Part shown: piece by piece, positions 1 through 4,862 of the stretch | How the letters are laid out: every line of letters starts with the position of its first letter | How positions within the stretch are numbered: the stretch's first letter is position 1 | DNA from: an uncultured Eubacteriales bacterium | Lineage (GTDB): Bacteria > Bacillota > Clostridia > Oscillospirales > Oscillospiraceae | Length of the DNA: 10,441 nucleotides | Assembly: GCA_900546255.1 (NCBI GenBank) | Contig: URCB01000059.1 | Location: 1 to 10,441, forward strand | Reading direction: 5' to 3' | Notes under the pieces: model-generated | Told to the model about the DNA's origin: nothing | Databases searched by the model: none | Seen by the model: only the letters and a program-made list of their open reading frames with translations | Program-made: the position numbers and the translations under genes

Positions 1-85
1 AGAAATGGGGACCCCCGCCGGGCAGGCGGGGCCCCCGGGGCGCTGCGCCCCAAGGTGGCTTCGGAGCTACTCACCCGTAGGGTAC
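1..85 (-). repeat. Dispersed palindromic intergenic element, copy 1 (cut by the window edge)
   Basis: Read on the minus strand this begins with GTACCCTACGGG (85-74), passes through the palindrome GGGGCGCAGCGCCCC, then a CCCGCC/GGCGGG hairpin, then GGGGGTCCCCATTTCT, where the window stops. The other three copies show that CCATTTCT is the left arm of a further hairpin, so this copy continues beyond base 1. It lies 3' of spoVB and in the same sense, about 80 bp past its stop codon. It is nearly the same as the copy at the right edge: about 60 of the 67 bases at 1-67 match the reverse complement of 10352-10418. No gene is visible at 1-166. Confidence 0.8.
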
Positions 86-166
86 CGCCCCCACAGCCGC
101 CGGCAGAGGAACCCACCTGGATGGTTTCCCCCAGTATACCCCATCCCAGGGGAAAACACAATTCCC

Positions 167-1672
167 CTACGGGGGCCGCTCCGGTTTTCCGCCCCACACC
201 CCCATGGCTTGGAGGGCCGCCAGGTACAGCAGCAGGCCAAACCCCATGCCCCCCAGGGCGCTGGGCAGGACCCCCGCCTCCGCCCGGAGGAGGACGGTCT
301 CCATGAGATCCCCGCAGGAGGCCGCCAGGCAGGCGGCCAAAGTGGGGGCAGTGAACCAGGAGAAGATGGGCAGGGCCAGCCCCGTGGCCTGGGCCACCGC
401 CCGCCAGCTGAGCACCGCCCCCACCAGGGAGGCCAGCACAAAGCTCACCGCGTAGCCCCCCATGCCCCACTGCCCCACTGTCAGGCAGGTGAGGACCAGC
501 TGCACCCCGTCGGCCCCTAGGGCGATGGCGGCGGAGGCCTTCTGCCGGTCCACCCCGTTGAGGACATAGGCCCCCAGGGACTGCCAGCAGGAGAAGAGGA
601 CCCCCAGGGCCAGCAGAGGCAGGTGATCCCCCACCCGCTCCTCCTGGTAAAGGGCCCGGCCCAGGGCGGGCCCCAGCACCGCCAGCAGGGCCAGGGCGGG
701 GATCAGGATGAGGTTGGCCAAACTCACCCACCGGCGGACCAGCCGGCGGATCTCCCCCGCCTGCTGCAGGGCAGCGCACCGGGAGAGCTTGGGGGTGAGC
801 ACCAGCCCCAGGGCGCTGAGAAAGGCCGTGGGCAGCAGGAGCATGGGCAAGGTCATGCCGAAGGTCACCCCGTAGGTGGACACCGCCTGGCTCTGGTCCA
901 TGCCCCCCAGCACCAGCAGCCGGGGGATGAGCACCGCGTTGGCCGAGGAGATCCCGTTCCCCAGCAGGGCCGCCAGGCCCAGGGGGAGGGCGATCCGCCC
1001 CAGCTTCCTGCGGACGGTGCTGGGGGGAAGGGGCGCCCCTGCCAGCCGGTCCCGGGGGCCCAGATAGCGCCGGAAGAGGACCGTCTGGGTGAGGGCAGAG
1101 GTCACCTCACACAGGGCCATGCCCAGGACGATGGCCCCCACCGCCTCCTCCGCGGTGGCGGGAATGGTGGCCCACACCAGGGCCAGCACCAGCACCGACC
1201 GGAGGATCTGCTCGATGAGCTCCGTCACCGCCGCGGGGCACACCCGGCCGGTGCCGTAAAAGTAATGTTTCTGGAGGTTTTCTATCCCCGTCAGCACCAG
1301 GCAGGGCACCAACAGCATCAGCCCCAGCCGGGTGCGGGCATCCCCCAACAGGTAGACCGACACCCCGTCGGAGAAGAGCAGCAGCAGCCCGCACGGGACC
1401 AGGGCCAGCAGCAGAAAAAGCTTCACCGCCTGGCCCCGCACCTGGTCGATGACCCGTTGGTTCCCCAGGGCCTGGTACCAGGCGGACAGGTTGGAGACCC
1501 CCGTGGTGAGCCCCACCGAGGTCAAGGAGAGCAGCACCGAGTACACCGGCAGGATCAGTTGATACAGCCCCAGAATCTCTGCCCCCGCCAGCCGGGTCAG
1601 AAGGATCCGATAGACAAAGCCCACCACTTGGGACAAGACCCCCGTCAGGGTCAGCACCGCCACACCGCGCAC
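167..1672 (-). CDS. spoVB: SpoVB-like stage V sporulation protein B / MOP-superfamily lipid flippase
   Basis: A polytopic membrane protein of about 501 residues, close to the usual length of SpoVB (about 520). The N-terminus (GVLSQVVGFVYRILLTRLAG, then AEILGLYQ) fits the SpoVB/MurJ-type polysaccharide-exporter family, in which a first helix ends in a basic segment followed by a Gly-Leu-Tyr motif. The rest alternates long hydrophobic segments with short Arg-rich loops, consistent with about 12-14 membrane helices. SpoVB is thought to move lipid-linked peptidoglycan precursors for the spore cortex. I choose the GTG start at 1672 because a perfect AGGAGG lies 7 bases upstream. An in-frame ATG at 1696 would place that site inside the gene, and it falls inside a probable promoter -10 element. 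The frame stays open upstream to an ATG at 1825, which looks fortuitous. A 7-bp hairpin (148-168) overlaps the stop codon but has no U-tract. Other oligosaccharide flippases of the family are alternatives, so the family is firm and the exact symbol less so. Confidence 0.8.
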   Translation of the reverse strand: MRGVAVLTLTGVLSQVVGFVYRILLTRLAGAEILGLYQLILPVYSVLLSLTSVGLTTGVSNLSAWYQALGNQRVIDQVRGQAVKLFLLLALVPCGLLLLFSDGVSVYLLGDARTRLGLMLLVPCLVLTGIENLQKHYFYGTGRVCPAAVTELIEQILRSVLVLALVWATIPATAEEAVGAIVLGMALCEVTSALTQTVLFRRYLGPRDRLAGAPLPPSTVRRKLGRIALPLGLAALLGNGISSANAVLIPRLLVLGGMDQSQAVSTYGVTFGMTLPMLLLPTAFLSALGLVLTPKLSRCAALQQAGEIRRLVRRWVSLANLILIPALALLAVLGPALGRALYQEERVGDHLPLLALGVLFSCWQSLGAYVLNGVDRQKASAAIALGADGVQLVLTCLTVGQWGMGGYAVSFVLASLVGAVLSWRAVAQATGLALPIFSWFTAPTLAACLAASCGDLMETVLLRAEAGVLPSALGGMGFGLLLYLAALQAMGVWGGKPERPP

Positions 1673-1694
1673 CGGCTCACCTCCTGTTCCCCTC

Positions 1695-1723
1695 ATGGTA
1701 TGTTTTCCCCGGGAAAAACATGA
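1695..1723 (-). promoter_or_regulatory. Candidate sigma-E-type sporulation promoter of spoVB
   Basis: On the minus strand CATACCAT (1702-1695) resembles the sigma-E -10 consensus CATACANT. CATGTTT (1722-1716) resembles the sigma-E -35 (roughly MATATT). They are 13-14 bp apart, as is usual for that factor. Transcription would start around 1688-1690, leaving a leader of under 20 nt that holds the AGGAGG and the GTG start. No convincing sigma-A pair was seen upstream. In B. subtilis spoVB belongs to the sigma-E regulon. The same stretch is a near-perfect 22-bp palindrome (1700-1721, arms ATGTTTT and AAAACAT around CCCGGG), which could also be a protein-binding site. Confidence 0.45.
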
Positions 1724-1885
1724 CCTGGGGAAAAATGCCGAAGAAAAACGCAAGGCATCCTGCAAATTCTTTCTTTCCTTGGTCAGATGACAGTAGTTGT
1801 GCAACTTGTTTTCAGCCCCTGTCATTTTCCCGGAAATGAGACGATTTCCCCTTATTTTTTCGGTGAAACTGAGAAAAGGTTTGCC

Positions 1886-1914
1886 TTGTCCCTGGGAGAA
1901 AAATCAAGTATACT
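1886..1914 (+). promoter_or_regulatory. Sigma-A promoter of crt
   Basis: TTGTCC (1886-1891) and TATACT (1909-1914) are separated by exactly 17 bp. The -10 matches the consensus at 5 of 6 positions and the -35 at 4 of 6. Transcription would begin near 1921, giving a leader of about 60 nt before the crt start codon. Confidence 0.65.
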
Positions 1915-1933
1915 ATCTGGTGAAGTTTTACAG

Positions 1934-1955
1934 TACAGAGGTATCTTGCTCTGTA
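1934..1955 (+). other. Hairpin in the crt 5' leader
   Basis: TACAGAG and CTCTGTA form a perfect 7-bp stem with an 8-nt loop, starting about 13 nt after the predicted transcript start and ending 11 nt before the AGGAGG at 1967-1972. It leaves the ribosome binding site free. A 5' stabilising hairpin or an operator dyad are both possible. No known riboswitch is recognised. Confidence 0.35.
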
Positions 1956-1980
1956 TGACCAAGAATAGGAGGAAATCCCT

Positions 1981-2757
1981 ATGGCACTTGTTGAGGTCAC
2001 CAAAAAGAACAACATCGCGGTCATCACCATGAACCGCCCCGAGGCTCTGAACGCCCTGAATAAGGCTGTTTTCGCCGAATTCGAGGCCGCTCTGGACGAC
2101 GTGGAGAAGGACAACGACGTCTATGTCGTCATCATCACCGGCGCTGGCCGCGCTTTCATCGCCGGCGCTGACATCGGTGAGATGGCTCCCATGAACGTGG
2201 CTGAGGGCCTGGCCTTCAGTGAACTGGGCAACCGCATCCTGCTGCGGGTGGACCTGATGGAGAAGCCCACCATCGCTGCTGTTAACGGTTTCGCTCTGGG
2301 CGGCGGCTGCGAGATGGCCCTGGCCTGCGACATCCGTCTGGCTTCCGAGAAGGCCAAGTTCGGCCAGCCCGAAGTGGGCCTGGGCATCATCCCCGGCTTC
2401 GGCGGCACCCAGCGTATGGCTCGTATCATCGGCACCGGCCCCGCCATGGAGCTGATCTACACCGCCGACACCATCGACGCCAACCGCGCCCTGGAGATCG
2501 GCATGGTCAACCACGTGGTCCCCGCTGACCAGCTGATGGACGAGGCCATGAAGCTGGCTGAGAAGATCTGCAAGAACGCCCAGAAGGCCATCCGCGCTTC
2601 CAAGCTGGCCATCCGCCGCGGCATGGACTGCGACATCTCCACCGCCGTCAGCTACGAGGCCCTGGCCTTCGCCACCTGCTTCGGCACCGAGGACCAGAAG
2701 GAAGGTATGCAGGCTTTCTTGGAGAAGAGAAAGGAAAAGCACTTCAAGAACGCCTAA
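1981..2757 (+). CDS. crt: 3-hydroxybutyryl-CoA dehydratase (crotonase)
   Basis: A 258-residue enoyl-CoA hydratase/isomerase-family protein of full length for a short-chain crotonase. It dehydrates 3-hydroxybutyryl-CoA to crotonyl-CoA in the cytoplasmic acetyl-CoA to butyryl-CoA pathway. The oxyanion-hole and CoA-binding region includes AFIAGADIGEM (58-68). The two catalytic glutamates of the family are present: Glu111 in GGGCEMALACD and Glu131 in FGQPEVGLGIIPGFGGTQR. AGGAGG at 1967-1972 lies 8 bases before the ATG. Codons are strongly biased to forms such as AAC, GAC, AAG, ATC, CTG and GCT/GCC, as in highly expressed genes and unlike the neighbours. hbd, the enzyme for the preceding step, follows in the same direction after 433 bp. 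thl, bcd and etf genes are not in the window. A duplicate of the last 20 codons lies 188 bp downstream. Confidence 0.93.
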   Translation: MALVEVTKKNNIAVITMNRPEALNALNKAVFAEFEAALDDVEKDNDVYVVIITGAGRAFIAGADIGEMAPMNVAEGLAFSELGNRILLRVDLMEKPTIAAVNGFALGGGCEMALACDIRLASEKAKFGQPEVGLGIIPGFGGTQRMARIIGTGPAMELIYTADTIDANRALEIGMVNHVVPADQLMDEAMKLAEKICKNAQKAIRASKLAIRRGMDCDISTAVSYEALAFATCFGTEDQKEGMQAFLEKRKEKHFKNA

Positions 2758-2758
2758 T
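2694..2758 (+). repeat. Direct repeat, copy 1: the 3' end of crt
   Basis: The last 20 codons of crt with its TAA recur 188 bp downstream. The 65-bp copies differ at only two bases: a TTG/CTG leucine codon and a GCC/GCT alanine codon. Confidence 0.95.
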
Positions 2759-2777
2759 CTTTTCTCCGGTCCTGGCA

Positions 2778-2868
2778 CCCCCAAAGGGGGGACGGCGCAG
2801 CAGCGCCGCACAAGCGGTTTGCCTTCAGGCAAACCCTTGGCTTTGACGGGATTCATTCCCGGCAAAGC
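2778..2868. repeat. Cluster of four consecutive hairpins after crt
   Basis: Four inverted repeats follow each other: CCCCC/GGGGG (2778-2790); CGGCGC/GCGCCG with loop AGCA (2793-2808); GGTTTGCC/GGCAAACC with loop TTCA (2816-2835, extendable by CAAG/CTTG round a bulge); and GCTTTG/CAAAGC enclosing CGGGA/TCCCG (2840-2868). None is followed by a T-tract, so they are not simple terminators. They fill the space between the two copies of the crt 3' end. Confidence 0.75.
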
Positions 2869-2881
2869 AAGTCCAATGACC

Positions 2882-2946
2882 CCAGAAGGAAGGTATGCAG
2901 GCTTTCCTGGAGAAGAGAAAGGAAAAGCACTTCAAGAACGCTTAAT
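2882..2946 (+). pseudogene. Remnant duplicate of the crt 3' end (direct repeat, copy 2)
   Basis: This 65-bp stretch repeats 2694-2758 with two differences, and a TAA stop is kept at 2943-2945. Reading in the crt frame, both differences are silent. No ribosome binding site or start belongs to it and the homology to crt stops sharply at 2882, so it is not a working gene. A strong terminator hairpin begins 2 bp after its stop. It could be the tail of a lost tandem crt paralogue, or the original gene end separated from crt by an inserted or duplicated block. Confidence 0.8.
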
Positions 2947-2947
2947 G

Positions 2948-2971
2948 AAAAAAGTGGCTTGCCACTTTTTT
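2948..2971 (+). terminator. Rho-independent terminator downstream of crt
   Basis: AAAAAAGTGGC and GCCACTTTTTT make a perfect 11-bp inverted repeat ending in six T. It can act in both directions. It is the first plausible terminator after crt and suggests that crt transcripts mostly end before hbd. Confidence 0.7.
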
Positions 2972-2981
2972 GGGGCTACAT

Positions 2982-3134
2982 GTCCGCAGGACCTCGATTT
3001 GCCTTGCAAATTGTCGGCCCTTCGGCCATGAGAAGTGTTTTTTCCGGGGCACAGGTCCCCAGAAAAAACAGATTCCATTTGATTCCGGCGCCTGTGGGCG
3101 CCGGAACTCTGCGAGGCTTCGGGTCTGGCGGAGT
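2982..3134. repeat. Second hairpin cluster between crt and hbd
   Basis: Six more inverted repeats lie almost end to end: GTCC/GGAC (2982-2992); ATTTGC/GCAAAT with loop CTT (2997-3011); GGCC/GGCC with loop CTTC (3016-3027); TGTTTTTTC/GAAAAAACA enclosing GGGG/CCCC (3036-3070); TTCCGGCGCC/GGCGCCGGAA with loop TGTG (3083-3106, 10 perfect pairs); and CTCTGC/GCGGAG (3107-3133, one wobble). No open reading frame with a ribosome binding site fits here. The rest of the crt-hbd gap is plain spacer. Confidence 0.7.
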
Positions 3135-3136
3135 CC

Positions 3137-3167
3137 TTTACTTCGTTTTTAAAAAAATTTTTATAGA
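3137..3167 (+). promoter_or_regulatory. Possible promoter of hbd in an A/T tract
   Basis: After the hairpins the sequence turns very AT-rich. TTTACT (3137-3142) and TATAGA (3162-3167) could be -35 and -10, but the spacer is 19 bp. GATACT at 3166-3171 is an alternative -10. An own promoter is expected because a terminator separates hbd from crt. The exact boxes are uncertain. Confidence 0.3.
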
Positions 3168-3190
3168 TACTAAATTGGAGGAACACCACA

Positions 3191-4042
3191 ATGGCTATTA
3201 ACAAGATTATGGTGCTGGGCGCCGGCACCATGGGCATGGGTATTGCCCAGGTTTTCGCTGAGGCTGGCAAGACCGTCATCGTCCGCGACATCGCTGACGC
3301 TTTCATTCAGCGCGGCGAGGGCGTTCTGAAGAAGAACCTGGAGAAGAAGGTCTCCAAGGGCAAGATCACCGAGGACCAGAAGAACGAGATGCTCTCCCGC
3401 GTCTCCTTCACCCTGGAGCTGGCTGACGCCAAGGACTGCGACCTGGTTGTGGAAGCTGCCATCGAGGTCCTGGACGTGAAGAAGGACATCTTCAAGGAGC
3501 TGGACACCATCTGCAAGCCCGAGACCATCCTGGCCTCCAACACCTCCTCCATCTCCATCACCGCCATTGCTGCTGCCACCAAGCGTCCTGAGAAGGTCCT
3601 GGGCATGCACTTCTTCAACCCCGCTCCCGCTATGAAGCTGGTGGAAGTCATCCGCGGCGCCCGTACCAACGACGAGTCCTTCCAGGCTGTCTATGCCTGC
3701 GCCAAGGAGATCGGCAAGAACCCCGTCGAGGTCGGCGAGGCTCCCGGTTTCGTGGTCAACCGCATCCTGTTCCCCATGATCAACGAGGCCATCATCGTCC
3801 TGGAGAACGGCATCGCCTCCAAGGAGGACATCGACACCGCTATGATGTACGGTGCTAACCACAAGATGGGCCCCCTGGCTCTGGCCGACCTGGTTGGTCT
3901 GGACATCTGCCTGGCCATCATGGAGACCATCTTCACCGAGACCGGCGACTCCAAGTATCGTCCCGCTCTGACCATGAAGAAGATGGTGCGCGCTGGCCTG
4001 CTGGGCCAGAAGACCGGCGAGGGCTTCTACAAGTACAACTAA
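3191..4042 (+). CDS. hbd: 3-hydroxybutyryl-CoA dehydrogenase
   Basis: A 283-residue protein, full length for the Hbd/PaaH family. It reduces acetoacetyl-CoA to 3-hydroxybutyryl-CoA with NAD(P)H, the step before crotonase in butyrate synthesis. The N-terminal Rossmann fold shows the dinucleotide motif [12 protein letters not shown] (9-20) with Asp33 after the second strand. Family catalytic residues are visible: Ser119 in SNTSSIS, His140 in GMHFFNP and Asn190 in [10 protein letters not shown]. The C-terminal helical domain ends with [15 protein letters not shown], a typical family ending. GGAGG at 3177-3181 sits 9 bases before the ATG. Codon use is the same highly biased type as crt. The two enzymes act in sequence, but the genes are separated by a terminator and a hairpin-rich gap. 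A strong terminator follows 32 bp after the stop. Confidence 0.95.
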   Translation: MAINKIMVLGAGTMGMGIAQVFAEAGKTVIVRDIADAFIQRGEGVLKKNLEKKVSKGKITEDQKNEMLSRVSFTLELADAKDCDLVVEAAIEVLDVKKDIFKELDTICKPETILASNTSSISITAIAAATKRPEKVLGMHFFNPAPAMKLVEVIRGARTNDESFQAVYACAKEIGKNPVEVGEAPGFVVNRILFPMINEAIIVLENGIASKEDIDTAMMYGANHKMGPLALADLVGLDICLAIMETIFTETGDSKYRPALTMKKMVRAGLLGQKTGEGFYKYN

Positions 4043-4074
4043 TCCCTCTCCCCTCACAGCGTGTAAGAAACGAA

Positions 4075-4111
4075 CCCCTCTCCGCGGCAGCGCCGCGGGG
4101 AGGGGTTTTTT
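4075..4111 (+). terminator. Rho-independent terminator of hbd
   Basis: CCCCTC, one unpaired T, and CCGCGGC pair with GCCGCGG, one unpaired G, and GAGGGG around the loop AGC, followed directly by six T (4106-4111). Confidence 0.92.
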
Positions 4112-4148
4112 ATACCCTAAAGGCTAGGGGCCCGGCCCCCGGTCGTAG

Positions 4149-4276
4149 GTACCCTACGGGTGGTCGGGGCTTTTACCCACCTCGGGGCGCAGCGCCCCGT
4201 TGCCCGCCTGCCCGGCGGGGGCCCTGCTTTCTTTATAAGAAAGCAGGGGGAAAGAATCGCAGGGGGTTCCCCCTGC
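4149..4276 (+). repeat. Dispersed palindromic intergenic element, copy 2
   Basis: Elements in order: GTACCCTACGGG (4149-4160); GGGGCGCAGCGCCCC (4184-4198); CCCGCC/GGCGGG hairpin (4203-4219); a 12-bp hairpin CCCTGCTTTCTT/AAGAAAGCAGGG with loop TAT (4222-4248); the linker AAAGAA; and hairpin GCAGGGGG/CCCCCTGC (4259-4276). It starts 38 bp past the hbd terminator, in the same sense as hbd. Copies 3 and 4 follow the same plan, with different stem sequences in the long hairpin. Confidence 0.85.
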
Positions 4277-4570
4277 ACCCCCTAGGATAAAACCGCTCGC
4301 TGGGGCTCGCTCCATCTTTTGGGTTGGGAGACGCAGCGAAGTGATCGAGGGTTTTATCGCAACCTATGTACATGCCCTGATTTGGAGACTTTCTTTTGGG
4401 AGAATGTTTTTGGCTGGATTTTCCTAGCCCTTTCCCACCGTCCACCAACCCACGCCTCCCAACCCGCCCAGCCGGGGGGCGGGCCGCTTCCCACGGTGGA
4501 TACAGGGCCGCAGGCCAGTGAAACTATAAGAATGAAAACCTACAGGGTATTCCCCTCTAGAGCGGGGAGT
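4277..4570. other. Spacer between two facing element copies; no gene seen
   Basis: No credible gene here: the one long frame, on the plus strand from 4319, has no ribosome binding site, runs through repeat copy 3 and the ppk1 terminator, and resembles no known protein. The stretch does hold inverted repeats: GATAAAACC/GGTTTTATC (4286-4294 with 4350-4358); GGCTGGA/TCCTAGCC (4411-4429, one bulge); and CCACCGT/ACGGTGG (4435-4441 with 4493-4499) enclosing CCCGCCC/GGGCGGG (4463-4483). It may be a decayed or extended part of the flanking elements. Confidence 0.5.
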
Positions 4571-4703
4571 CCAGAGGGGAGAAACTCTCCCCTCTGGTGT
4601 TCTTTCCTCCATTTCTCACAGGAGAAATGGAGGCCGCCGGCAGGCACCCCCCCGGGGCGCTGCGCCCCGAGGTGGGTAAGAGCTCCCACCGCCCGTAGGG
4701 TAC
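4571..4703 (-). repeat. Dispersed palindromic intergenic element, copy 3
   Basis: On the minus strand: GTACCCTACGGG (4703-4692); the invariant GGGGCGCAGCGCCCC; a shortened GCC/GGC hairpin in place of CCCGCC/GGCGGG; a 12-bp hairpin with arms CCTCCATTTCTC and GAGAAATGGAGG (4633-4606); the linker AAAGAA; then CCAGAGGGGAGA/TCTCCCCTCTGG (4597-4571). It lies past the ppk1 terminator, in the same sense as ppk1, and points head-on at copy 2. Confidence 0.85.
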
Positions 4704-4790
4704 GTACTACCGGAGGCTTGGCCCCCCGGCCCCACGCCGCAGGGCTCCCCTGCGCCAAGGCCGACGGAACCACCTGCCTTCCTCCCCCAC

Positions 4791-4823
4791 AAAAAGACAA
4801 AGACCGGCTCTCGCCGGTCTTTG
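4791..4823 (-). terminator. Rho-independent terminator of the ppx-ppk1 operon
   Basis: On the minus strand CAAAGACCGGC and GCCGGTCTTTG form an 11-bp perfect stem with a 4-nt loop, followed by TCTTTTT. It starts about 40 bp after the ppk1 stop codon. Confidence 0.9.
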
Positions 4824-4862
4824 CCTCCCCGTTGGGAAACTGGAAACAGGAAAAGGATATGG

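Noticed and set aside
148..168. Hairpin over the spoVB stop codon as its terminator.
   Set aside because: The stem is only 7 bp and no U-tract follows on the minus strand.
1696..1825. Longer spoVB products starting at ATG 1696 or 1825.
   Set aside because: Neither has a ribosome binding site. The added residues are not membrane-protein-like, and they would cover the predicted promoter and the AGGAGG of the GTG start.
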